A stretch of DNA of 17,861 nt from Bacillota bacterium. GTDB taxonomy: Bacteria; Bacillota; Clostridia; Christensenellales; Aristaeellaceae. The translations under genes and the position numbers were made by a program. The notes below the pieces were generated by a model that saw only the letters and a program-made list of their open reading frames with translations, was not told the DNA's origin and did not search any database. Below, piece after piece: positions 1-6,572 of this stretch; positions within the stretch are counted from its first letter, which is position 1, and every line of letters begins with the position of its first letter. The DNA lies in assembly GCA_023416585.1 (NCBI GenBank), contig JAEZHM010000107.1, forward strand, positions 1 through 17,861. The letters are read 5' to 3'.

Positions 1-1302
1 TACATGAATCCGCAGGGGATTGACAATATCGGCGATCCCTTCGTTCTTACTGCCGATGGCAAATACTATGTTTTTGCCACTGGCGGCGGCATCGGCTTCA
101 ATGTATGGTCCTCTGATGATCTGGTTACCTTCAGCAGCAAGAAAAAAGCGCTGCTGCGGGCGGCTTGGGCAAACGGCGACTATTGGGCGCCAGAGGTGTA
201 TGCCTATCAGGGAAAGTATGTCATGCTGTTTTCCGCCAGGCGTACGGAGGATAAAAGCCTGCGCATTGGCATTGCCTTTGCGGATAAGCCCGAGGGCATC
301 TACAAAGATACAATGAAAGCACCGCTGCTGGACCCTGGCTATGCAGTAATCGATGCCAGCCTGTTTGTGGATGATGACGGTACGCCCTATCTGTACTATT
401 CCCGCGATTGCTCAGAGAATTTGGTGGGAGCAAACCATGAGAGCCATTCCTATGTCGTACCCCTGGCAAAGGATCTGATGTCTCTTGCTGGAGAACCGGT
501 ACAGCTGATTGTGCCTGACCAGGCGTGGGAGCTTCATTCCGGCGACTATCGCTGGAACGAAGGCCCGGTGGTTGTAAAGCATGAGGGCAAATATTACTTG
601 TATTACAGTGCCAACTACTTTGCATCCAAGGAATACGGTGTAGGCGTGGCTGTTGCTGACAGCCCCATGGGCCCCTTTGTTAAGATGGATAGCAATCCGC
701 TGCTTACCTATACCATGGATGGAGACAAGGTAACTGTCTCCGGTCCGGGGCACAACAGCTTCTTTACGGTGGGAGTTGAGCTTTTCACAGCTTACCATAC
801 CCATACCTATCCGGATATACCATCTGGAAACCGTCAGCTCAATTATGACCGTGCCGGGTTTCATGGGGATGGTACGGCGTATATCAACGGTCCCACCCTT
901 GCCGCGCAATTGAAGCCCTATGAAATGCTGGGTATGAAAAACGCTGCTCCCGAAGCCGAGATTGTTGCACAGGGCGAAAATGCGCAGGCGCTGACCGATG
1001 GGGATTATTGCATCTCACCCGCATCAAAGGCATATGCCTTCCGGGGCACATGTGTGGACATGACCTACAAAGCGCCGGTGAAGGTTGACACCGTTATCCT
1101 GTATCCGGGCTTTGATGCGCAAGTAAAGGGCAAAATTATTATCAACGACACATATGAAATGCCTTTTGATTTGGCGGCATCACGCACAGTACCTGGCGGA
1201 AACCTTGTCCTCCATTTTGAAAAAATGGATGTTTCATCGATTTCTATCGTATTGGATAACAAGGCGGAACTGGGAGAAATCATCGTGCTGGCAGACAAAT
1301 AG
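1..1302 (+). CDS. GH43-family glycoside hydrolase (arabinofuranosidase/xylosidase type), probably 5'-partial
   Basis: Five-bladed beta-propeller glycosidase of family 43, which usually releases arabinose or xylose from plant oligosaccharides by inversion. Counting from the ATG at 4, the three family carboxylates are visible: Asp11 in IGDPF (base), Asp117 in VIDASLF (pKa-tuning) and Glu186 in WNEGPV (acid), plus His250 in SGPGHNSF. The propeller fills about residues 1-310. Residues about 325-432 form a beta-rich C-terminal domain resembling an F5/8-type (discoidin) module. No signal peptide is visible, so a cytoplasmic enzyme acting on imported oligosaccharides is likely. The codon before the ATG (Tyr) is open, and the resulting Y-M-N-P resembles the usual 'Y-T-N-P' opening of the family, so the real start probably lies a few codons outside the window. 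Family is confident; the exact substrate is not readable. Confidence 0.9.
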   Translation, partial: YMNPQGIDNIGDPFVLTADGKYYVFATGGGIGFNVWSSDDLVTFSSKKKALLRAAWANGDYWAPEVYAYQGKYVMLFSARRTEDKSLRIGIAFADKPEGIYKDTMKAPLLDPGYAVIDASLFVDDDGTPYLYYSRDCSENLVGANHESHSYVVPLAKDLMSLAGEPVQLIVPDQAWELHSGDYRWNEGPVVVKHEGKYYLYYSANYFASKEYGVGVAVADSPMGPFVKMDSNPLLTYTMDGDKVTVSGPGHNSFFTVGVELFTAYHTHTYPDIPSGNRQLNYDRAGFHGDGTAYINGPTLAAQLKPYEMLGMKNAAPEAEIVAQGENAQALTDGDYCISPASKAYAFRGTCVDMTYKAPVKVDTVILYPGFDAQVKGKIIINDTYEMPFDLAASRTVPGGNLVLHFEKMDVSSISIVLDNKAELGEIIVLADK

Positions 1303-1330
1303 AAAAGCATCTCACAACCAGTATATAGGG

Positions 1331-1362
1331 TGCCGGGGCAAGCAAAAGGCCCCGGCATTTTC
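1331..1362 (+). terminator. Rho-independent terminator after the GH43 gene
   Basis: A 9-bp perfect stem (TGCCGGGGC at 1331-1339 with GCCCCGGCA at 1349-1357) and a 9-nt loop are followed directly by TTTT. It lies 28 bp after the GH43 stop codon, so it should end that transcript before the aldo/keto reductase promoter. Confidence 0.85.
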
Positions 1363-1369
1363 TGTGCAA

Positions 1370-1407
1370 AACCTTCTTGACTTAGAGTAAGCTTGAAGGT
1401 TTATGAT
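1370..1407 (+). promoter_or_regulatory. MerR-type promoter/operator of the aldo/keto reductase gene
   Basis: A -35 box TTGACT (1377-1382) and a -10 box TATGAT (1402-1407) are separated by 19 bp, the over-long spacer typical of promoters activated by MerR-family proteins. The sequence TTGACTTAGAGT at 1377-1388 matches, from memory, the left half of operators of AdhR/NmlR-like MerR regulators that control oxidoreductase genes. A 7-bp perfect dyad (AACCTTC 1370-1376 with GAAGGTT 1395-1401) also surrounds the -35 box. No merR gene is in the window, so the regulator would be encoded elsewhere. Confidence 0.6.
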
Positions 1408-1472
1408 AGAGATACCAGATTCGTGAAATATGGATAAACCATAGACACACCGGATCAAAAGGAGGATGAAAT

Positions 1473-2393
1473 ATGAAAACGATACAGTTGGGCGTTTCTA
1501 AGCTTACGGTGCCTGTGATTGCGGTAGGTTGTATGCGCATTCCTGGATTAACAAAGCAGGAAGCAGAAGGCTTTGTTCAGACATCTTTGGAAGTTGGGGC
1601 CAACTTCTTTGACCATGCGGACATTTACGGTGACGGTGCCTGCGAGGAGATTTTTGCTGACGCCATTCATATGAGCCCTGCGGTACGTGAAAAGATTATT
1701 CTGCAATCCAAGTGCGGCATTCGCAAGGGGGTTGCATTTGATTTTTCCAAAGCGCATATTCTAAAGTCGGTGGACGGCAGCTTAAAGCGCTTAAAGACTG
1801 ATTATTTGGATGTGCTTTTACTGCACCGCCCCGATGCATTGGTAGAGCCGGAAGAGGTGGCGGAGGCCTTTGACACGCTGCATGCCAGCGGAAAGGTACA
1901 CCACTTTGGCGTATCGAACCAGAATCCCATGCAGATACAATTGCTGAAAAAGTTTGTCAAGCAGCCCATTGTGGCCAACCAGCTGCAATTGAGCATCACC
2001 AATGCAACCATGATCTCCCAGGGATTGCACGTGAACATGCTGGACGATACAGCCGTGAACCGGGACGGCAGCGTGCTGGATTATTGCCGTTTGAACGATA
2101 TCACCATTCAGCCCTGGTCTCCCTTCCAATTCGGCTTCTTCCAGGGTGTGTTCCTGGATAATGACGCTTTCCCCAAGCTCAACGCGAAGATCAATGAAAT
2201 CGCCGCCAGGCACAATGTGACCAATACCACCATCGCCATCGCATGGCTGCTGCGCCATCCGGCCAACATGCAGCCCGTGACAGGCACCATGAACGAGGAG
2301 CGGCTGAAGGATTGTGTAAGGGCCGCCGATATAAGGCTCAGCCGTGAGGAATGGTACGAAATCTACCTGGCAGCCGGGAACAATTTACCGTAA
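1473..2393 (+). CDS. Aldo/keto reductase (YdhF-like)
   Basis: Cytoplasmic NAD(P)H-dependent oxidoreductase with a TIM-barrel fold that reduces aldehydes or ketones; the physiological substrate is unknown. The 306 aa match the usual length. The catalytic tetrad is visible: Asp47 and Tyr52 in FDHADIYG, Lys80 in LQSKCG and His118 in LLLHRPD. GVSNQ (146-150) is the conserved strand-6 motif, and the C-terminal part carries the cofactor-binding pattern around PVTGTMNEERL. Overall it resembles E. coli YdhF. The start is fixed by AAAAGGAGG at 1457-1465, 7 bp before the ATG. It is a single-gene unit between a MerR-type promoter and its own terminator, suggesting induction by reactive aldehydes or a similar electrophile (inference). 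Confidence 0.9.
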   Translation: MKTIQLGVSKLTVPVIAVGCMRIPGLTKQEAEGFVQTSLEVGANFFDHADIYGDGACEEIFADAIHMSPAVREKIILQSKCGIRKGVAFDFSKAHILKSVDGSLKRLKTDYLDVLLLHRPDALVEPEEVAEAFDTLHASGKVHHFGVSNQNPMQIQLLKKFVKQPIVANQLQLSITNATMISQGLHVNMLDDTAVNRDGSVLDYCRLNDITIQPWSPFQFGFFQGVFLDNDAFPKLNAKINEIAARHNVTNTTIAIAWLLRHPANMQPVTGTMNEERLKDCVRAADIRLSREEWYEIYLAAGNNLP

Positions 2394-2424
2394 TGGATTG
2401 AAATACCTAGCCTGTTGATTCTTG

Positions 2425-2450
2425 GGGCGGCCTGTGGCCGCCCTGTTTTT
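2425..2450 (+). terminator. Rho-independent terminator after the aldo/keto reductase
   Basis: An 8-bp GC-only stem (GGGCGGCC 2425-2432 with GGCCGCCC 2436-2443) with a TGT loop is followed by TGTTTTT. It lies 31 bp downstream of the stop codon. Confidence 0.88.
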
Positions 2451-2496
2451 ATGTCGTTTTAATTCGGAGAATGAACACATAATTGTACTGCTTATT

Positions 2497-2713
2497 TTCC
2501 TCCTTCCGCCTCCTTCGTCGGCACCTCCCTCCAAGAGGGAGGCTTTCCAATAGGCTTCCTCTGGAGGCTCCGTAGCCGAAGCGCCGGCTGTGCCGGATGA
2601 AGCAAGGCGGAGGAGGCTGGCGAAACGAGCGGCGGGAGCAAGTCCCCGCCCTACGGTAGGCGGGGTGCAGCGAACACCGTGACGATTGAGCCAGATGGAG
2701 GCTGGGGGAGGTT
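2497..2713. repeat. Modular intergenic repeat copy R1
   Basis: GC-rich non-coding element with inverted ends: TCCTCCTTCCGCCTCCTTCG at the left, and GGAGGCTGGGGGAGG at the right whose reverse complement resembles the left end. Inside are a CCTCCCTC/GAGGGAGG palindrome, the pieces GGCTCCGTAGCC and GCCGGCTGTGCCGG, and module B (about 2605-2701), which starts GGAGGCTGGCGAAACGAGC and ends GACGATTGAGCCAGATGGAG. Within module B, CCCCGCC/GGCGGGG forms a further hairpin. The same modules recur in R5. No plausible protein is encoded; ORFs across it are by-products. It fills most of the 2451-2779 gap. Confidence 0.8.
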
Positions 2714-2779
2714 AGATATTTCATTGCTAGCCAGATGTTGTCAGGACAGTGTTTATCGCAAATTCTAATCAAATCTTCA

Positions 2780-2808
2780 TTGACGGCAAGACATCATTGC
2801 ATTATACT
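2780..2808 (+). promoter_or_regulatory. Sigma-A-type promoter of the membrane protein/TetR operon
   Basis: TTGACG (2780-2785), a 17-bp spacer and TATACT (2803-2808) match the vegetative consensus at 5 of 6 and 5 of 6 positions. The start site should fall near 2815, inside the operator-like repeats described next. Confidence 0.75.
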
Positions 2809-2813
2809 TCCAG

Positions 2814-2841
2814 TCGAACGGTGTTTCGAGCATTGTTCGAA
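2814..2841 (+). promoter_or_regulatory. Operator-like repeats, candidate TetR binding site
   Basis: Three half-sites alternate in orientation: TCGAA (2814-2818), 6 bp, TTCGA (2825-2829), 7 bp, TCGAA (2837-2841). They give two overlapping dyads placed at the predicted transcription start and just ahead of the ribosome-binding site. TetR-family repressors usually bind such dyads to repress their own operon. The link to the TetR gene 420 bp downstream is an inference from position. Confidence 0.5.
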
Positions 2842-2861
2842 TTTGGAGGGAAGGTTGCTTT

Positions 2862-3251
2862 ATGGAGAAAGCAGGGAAGGGTGTAACCAATATGCAAGGA
2901 ATCATCATTGCCGTTTTTACGCTGGCTGTTACGGGGCTGATCGTGTACGCAGGGCTATCTGGCAAACAAATCTGGTTTGTGAACGGGCCTCGGTCCGCCG
3001 CCATCACGCTGGGGGCCATCGGCATGGCTTTTTGCACCATCAGCGTGGGCAGGTTCATTACCGCCGCGCCGGCGCACCCGCTGACCATACTTGGGTATTT
3101 GATCGGCGCCGTGGCTCTGCTGGCCTTTTTGGCTCAGGTGTTTCATTGGGAGCTGCCTGTTGTCACTGATCCCACCAATGCGTTGTGGGTGATAGCCGTC
3201 TGCGTCGCAGCCAAAACGGTCATTGCGCGCTTTTACCCCGTGGTCCGCTAA
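2862..3251 (+). CDS. Small four-helix integral membrane protein of unknown function
   Basis: 129 aa, not assigned to a named family. Four hydrophobic stretches are visible: about residues 12-32, 45-66, 74-94 and 106-122. Positive residues occur near the N-terminus (Lys3, Lys6) and at the C-terminus (ARFYPVVR). Only one cysteine falls in helix 2 (FCTIS) and one in helix 4; there are no obvious catalytic or metal motifs. The start uses GGAGGGAAGG at 2845-2854, 7 bp before the ATG. A second ATG at 2892, behind AAGGGTG, would drop 10 hydrophilic residues and is a possible alternative. It is first in an operon with a TetR regulator 12 bp downstream, an arrangement typical of a repressor controlling a membrane efflux or stress protein (inference). 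Confidence 0.75.
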   Translation: MEKAGKGVTNMQGIIIAVFTLAVTGLIVYAGLSGKQIWFVNGPRSAAITLGAIGMAFCTISVGRFITAAPAHPLTILGYLIGAVALLAFLAQVFHWELPVVTDPTNALWVIAVCVAAKTVIARFYPVVR

Positions 3252-3263
3252 CGAGGTGCCGGC

Positions 3264-3842
3264 ATGAAGCGGGATATCAAGCAGAAGATCATACAGGATA
3301 CCATCCGGCTGATAGAGGAAAAAGACAGCCGGCTGATGGACATTACCGTAAGGGATATATGCCATGAGGCCGGAATCAGCGTTAGCCAGATCAACTACCA
3401 TTTCCAGACGAAAGAAAACCTGATCGCTGAGTGCGTACAGGTGATCATTGGCGACGTGATCGCAAGATCGGAAGCGGTTGCGGCCACCATTCAAGGGACT
3501 TCAGCCGTTGAAAAGCTAAAATGCATGCTGAAGCGCACGTTTGGCTTCCTGTACAAGAATGAAAATGTCTCTAAAATATCCATCCTCACAGACCATCAAA
3601 AGCCCCATACCAATGACAATACCGCCCAGACCATACGCGCTTATCAGCCGTTGGTGGAGGCAGCGCTCAAGGAAAGAAACATCTCTTATGACACCGGGAT
3701 GATCACTACATCGATCATACTTGATTTCCAGGGCACTTTTTTGAGAACGGATGTCATAAAAAAGGACCTTCATGTGGACCTGCGGGAGGATATCACACGC
3801 AATCAATGGGTGGATGAGTATGTGGAGCGGGTATTCCGGTAA
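3264..3842 (+). CDS. TetR/AcrR-family transcriptional regulator
   Basis: 192 aa, a normal length for the family. The N-terminal DNA-binding domain covers about residues 5-52, with the helix-turn-helix at about 27-46 (ITVRDICHEAGISVSQINYH) ending in the typical YHF-x-x-KENL turn. The rest is the all-helical dimerisation and ligand-binding part, too variable to suggest a ligand. The start is supported by GAGGTG at 3253-3258. It lies 12 bp after the membrane protein stop codon, so the two genes are very probably co-transcribed. It likely represses its own operon through the TCGAA-type repeats at 2814-2841. Confidence 0.9.
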   Translation: MKRDIKQKIIQDTIRLIEEKDSRLMDITVRDICHEAGISVSQINYHFQTKENLIAECVQVIIGDVIARSEAVAATIQGTSAVEKLKCMLKRTFGFLYKNENVSKISILTDHQKPHTNDNTAQTIRAYQPLVEAALKERNISYDTGMITTSIILDFQGTFLRTDVIKKDLHVDLREDITRNQWVDEYVERVFR

Positions 3843-3860
3843 TATGGGCGTAAAACTAGA

Positions 3861-3890
3861 AGGCGGCAAGATCCATGCCGCCTATTATTG
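3861..3890 (+). terminator. Probable terminator after the TetR gene
   Basis: An 8-bp stem (AGGCGGCA 3861-3868 with TGCCGCCT 3876-3883) and a 7-nt loop lie 19 bp after the stop codon. The tail ATTATTG is only moderately T-rich, so termination may be weak. Confidence 0.6.
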
Positions 3891-3984
3891 TGCAACAGAG
3901 TTATTATACTACCCATTGCCTTTGCCGGCAGTTGGCTGCATAGATTGCGTATGAAACGATTTGTATTGTGCTAATGAAGTTTCA

Positions 3985-4285
3985 CTCCTTCCGTAGCCTT
4001 GTCGGCACCTACCTCTGCAATCCTCCGGCGCTGCGGCGCCACCTCCTTTCAAAAGGAGGCTAAGGGAGGCTTTCCAAAAGGCTTCCCCTCGAGGGGAAGC
4101 TGTCGACGAAGGAGACTGATGAGGTGTTATTAGCGGCTTCATATTTGAAGCTAAACACCTCGTTCGGCGCTGCGGCGCCACCTTCCCCTCAAGGGGAAGG
4201 CTTTTGGAGAGGCTCGCTCTTGCACTCCTACAGCCCTCTCAAGAGGGAGCCATATCGGTGCCGACGAAGAAGGCTGGGGGGAGTA
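3985..4285. repeat. Modular intergenic repeat copy R2, with nested core
   Basis: About 300 bp bounded by imperfect inverted ends: ACTCCTTCCGTAGCC..GTCGGCACC at the left and GGTGCCGACGAAG..GGGGGGAGT at the right. Nested inside (about 4080-4205) is a core with its own palindromic ends, GCTTCCCCTCGAGGGGAAGC and CCTTCCCCTCAAGGGGAAGG. Between these, CTGATGAGGTG and CACCTCG flank about 35 bp of non-repeated sequence. The core matches R6 (reverse orientation) and the centre of R5. The short ORFs across it are not credible. It accounts for nearly all of the 3884-4372 gap. Confidence 0.8.
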
Positions 4286-4323
4286 AGCATCAGTAACAAA
4301 TGTTATTTCAGTACAGCTTTTAA

Positions 4324-4352
4324 GTTCTTTGATGGACGAAGTACCAAAGAAC
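4324..4352 (-). terminator. Weak hairpin downstream of the CPBP gene
   Basis: GTTCTTTG (4324-4331) and CAAAGAAC (4345-4352) form an 8-bp stem 20 bp beyond the stop codon of the minus-strand CPBP gene. There is no T-run on the minus strand after it, so a terminator role is uncertain. Confidence 0.3.
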
Positions 4353-4372
4353 CTATCGTCATTTTTTGATTA

Positions 4373-5059
4373 CTAGCCAACGAACCTCTGAAAGAAATTG
4401 TTCAGCATATGGGCCAAAGTGGAGGCTATGATTGACTTGCTTCTATGGGCAATGTACCCGAAGATCCAGCCCAGCAAAAGGATACCCAACGCGGAGCTTG
4501 CCACAATCGTTACGCCGGACGCAATAAAACCGTCAAAATACCAGCCGGGGAAATGGATCAGCAAAAACAGCACCCCTGTTAAGAAGTTGCTCATAAGAAA
4601 GCTCATGCGCGTTTCCAGCGAGCCCATGATGGCGCCGCGGAAGGTGATCTCCTCCACCAGCGGGGCATAGATAACTGCCGTCACAAAGGACCAGTCCCAT
4701 ATGATGGGATGAAGCGGCTTGTGTGTAATGATGTTAAAAATAGGAGCCTTGCCGCCCCACACAAGACCGATAATCCCGCCCCAGAGGAGGATGTCCTTCA
4801 CGCGGCCGGCGCCCAGCACTTCCCGCACGCTTCTTCCGCTGCGGCGGATGATGGCAATGGAGGGTATGACCCAAAGCAGAATCCGCATTACAAGCCAATA
4901 AACGAACGTGTCAAAAGGGCGGCCGGGCAAAATGGACTGCTTTTCAAGCCACAGTAAAAGCAGCCATGCCCCGCTCCAGGTGATAAATAGCGCAACGCAA
5001 AAGCAAAAGGCAATGCGGGCCATGTTTCCTTTGGGGGACGCTGCTTCTGGCGAAGACAT
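4373..5059 (-). CDS. CPBP-family intramembrane metalloprotease (CAAX protease/bacteriocin-processing type)
   Basis: 228 aa, a typical length, with a run of hydrophobic helices from about residue 18 onward. All three family motifs are present: EExxxR at Glu136-Glu137-Arg141 (LVEEITFRG), FxxxH at Phe165-His169 and HxxxN at His217-Asn221. These are the glutamate and histidines of the Rce1-like membrane protease active site, so an active enzyme is likely. Family members process or protect against peptides, but the substrate here is unknown. A strong AAGGAGGAAG site lies 6 bp before the ATG. It follows the response regulator by 76 bp on the same strand without a clear terminator, so it may be the third gene of the kinase/regulator transcript. 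Confidence 0.85.
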   Translation of the reverse strand: MSSPEAASPKGNMARIAFCFCVALFITWSGAWLLLLWLEKQSILPGRPFDTFVYWLVMRILLWVIPSIAIIRRSGRSVREVLGAGRVKDILLWGGIIGLVWGGKAPIFNIITHKPLHPIIWDWSFVTAVIYAPLVEEITFRGAIMGSLETRMSFLMSNFLTGVLFLLIHFPGWYFDGFIASGVTIVASSALGILLLGWIFGYIAHRSKSIIASTLAHMLNNFFQRFVG

Positions 5060-5135
5060 GATTGCCTTCCTCCTTTTTCATCTTACCCCTAGCATTCGCA
5101 CGGACAGACCGCTTCATCCATCATCACGAAAAGCT

Positions 5136-6572
5136 TTATGCCCCCTCTTTGCGGTATTCCGTAGGCGATACGCCGCATATGGCCCTGAATGTTTTCATAA
5201 AGTGCTTTTCGTTGCCGTAGCCCACTTTCCAGCTGATTTCAAACACCTTCATATCTGTGGTTCGGAGCAGGTGCTTGGCCTGAGTCATGCGAAGCTCCTG
5301 AAGATAATTGATGAAATTCATGCCCGTGTATTCTTTGAACGCGTTGGAAAACTGGGAATAGTTCATGGAAACGTGATTGGATACCATGGCCATATTGAGG
5401 CCCTTATAAAAATTCTCCTGCACAAAGCCTAGCGCCAGCCGTATTTTTTCCTTGGTGAGGCTCAATTCTTCTTCAGTCTTCATTTGCTCGCGAAGGTTGA
5501 TAAGGCATGACGCAAACGCCTGGGAGTGATCCAATATGGTGTGGTAGGCAAACACGCTGCGCACGGGTTCCCAGGTATTTATGGATATGCCGGGCATATG
5601 GCGAAAGCGGGCGGTGATCATATCCGTAAGGTTTTTCATGCGCTGCGCGTAATCGTTCACGTCTGTGATGCCGGTTATCACGTTCTCTATGATCTGTTCC
5701 ATGTGCTTGATGGCTTCCTCTGCTTTTCCCGCACTGGCCAGATGAAGAATGCGCTCCATCGTCTCCTCATATAAAGGCGCGCCCTGCGGGGGAGCGCCGT
5801 CGTAAACTGCCGAGGGAAGACATTTGGCAAAAGCCGTCTTTCGTGCCTTTACCGCCTCCTCAAAGGCTTGGCGCACCTCAGTAAGTTCCCTGTGGGGAAG
5901 GCTTGCCCCGGCGCTGAGGCCCTTTAGTTTTTCATCCAGGAGATAATCCTTCAGGCCGTTTTCCGCAAGGTAAACGGCCATGCCCTCCACACTGCCCAAA
6001 AAGAGAATGCCGTCCTTCGTTTCCGTAGATATATCCTGTGGCGCGGCGCACACCACCACATACGCATGTCTAAAAAGGCTGTGGGTGAACTGCTCGGTGA
6101 TCATGCCCAGCTCGTTTTTTGTGATCTCCTTGTTCAGCATCATATATTTCAAGTGCTGGTGGCTTAATTGCAGCGTCTTTTCGCGGACCGCCTTCATTTT
6201 TGTTATCTCCGCTTCCATTTTGCGAAGCGCTGAAAAAAACTGTTCCCGGTCTACGGGTTTCAATATATATTCCCGCACGCCGCAGCGCATAAGCTCCACC
6301 GCATAGGTAAAATCGTCATAGCCGCTGAGTACTATGGTCATAGGAACCTTAAGGCAGCTTTGCATGCTTTTCACCAGCGTAATGCCATCCATGCGGGGCA
6401 TGCGGATGTCGGTGATCATCACATCCACCGGCTCCCGCCGGATTACATCCAGCGCCTTTTCGCCATCCGAACATTCCAGGATGCGGTCCACCTTCACACC
6501 GGACCGCAGCGCCATGGTGCGTATGCCCTGGCGGATCTTCTTTTCATCCTCCACAATGAGAAGTGTGTTCAT
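5136..6572 (-). CDS. YesN-type response regulator with AraC DNA-binding domain
   Basis: 478 aa. An N-terminal receiver domain (about residues 1-120) shows the acidic pocket Glu8-Asp9, phospho-acceptor Asp55 in ITDIRMPRMDG, switch Ser83 and Lys105 in ILKPVD. A long variable linker (about 130-370) follows. The C-terminal AraC domain (about 380-478) has two helix-turn-helix units, around VSNHVSMNYSQFSNAFKE and ISWKVGYGNEKHFMKTF. The start codon overlaps the kinase stop codon as ATGA, so translation is coupled. Regulators of this layout usually activate neighbouring sugar ABC transporter and glycosidase genes. Here the obvious target is the permease/binding-protein operon at 12373-8759 (inference from position). 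Confidence 0.93.
   Translation of the reverse strand: MNTLLIVEDEKKIRQGIRTMALRSGVKVDRILECSDGEKALDVIRREPVDVMITDIRMPRMDGITLVKSMQSCLKVPMTIVLSGYDDFTYAVELMRCGVREYILKPVDREQFFSALRKMEAEITKMKAVREKTLQLSHQHLKYMMLNKEITKNELGMITEQFTHSLFRHAYVVVCAAPQDISTETKDGILFLGSVEGMAVYLAENGLKDYLLDEKLKGLSAGASLPHRELTEVRQAFEEAVKARKTAFAKCLPSAVYDGAPPQGAPLYEETMERILHLASAGKAEEAIKHMEQIIENVITGITDVNDYAQRMKNLTDMITARFRHMPGISINTWEPVRSVFAYHTILDHSQAFASCLINLREQMKTEEELSLTKEKIRLALGFVQENFYKGLNMAMVSNHVSMNYSQFSNAFKEYTGMNFINYLQELRMTQAKHLLRTTDMKVFEISWKVGYGNEKHFMKTFRAICGVSPTEYRKEGA

Noticed and set aside
2735..3169. 144-codon plus-strand ORF overlapping the membrane protein gene
   Set aside because: It is an out-of-frame shadow of the 129-aa gene, which has the better ribosome-binding site and clear membrane helices; its first part crosses the promoter.
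4124..4369. 81-codon plus-strand ORF across repeat R2
   Set aside because: The composition is that of the repeat, there is no ribosome-binding site, and similar frames appear in other repeat copies.
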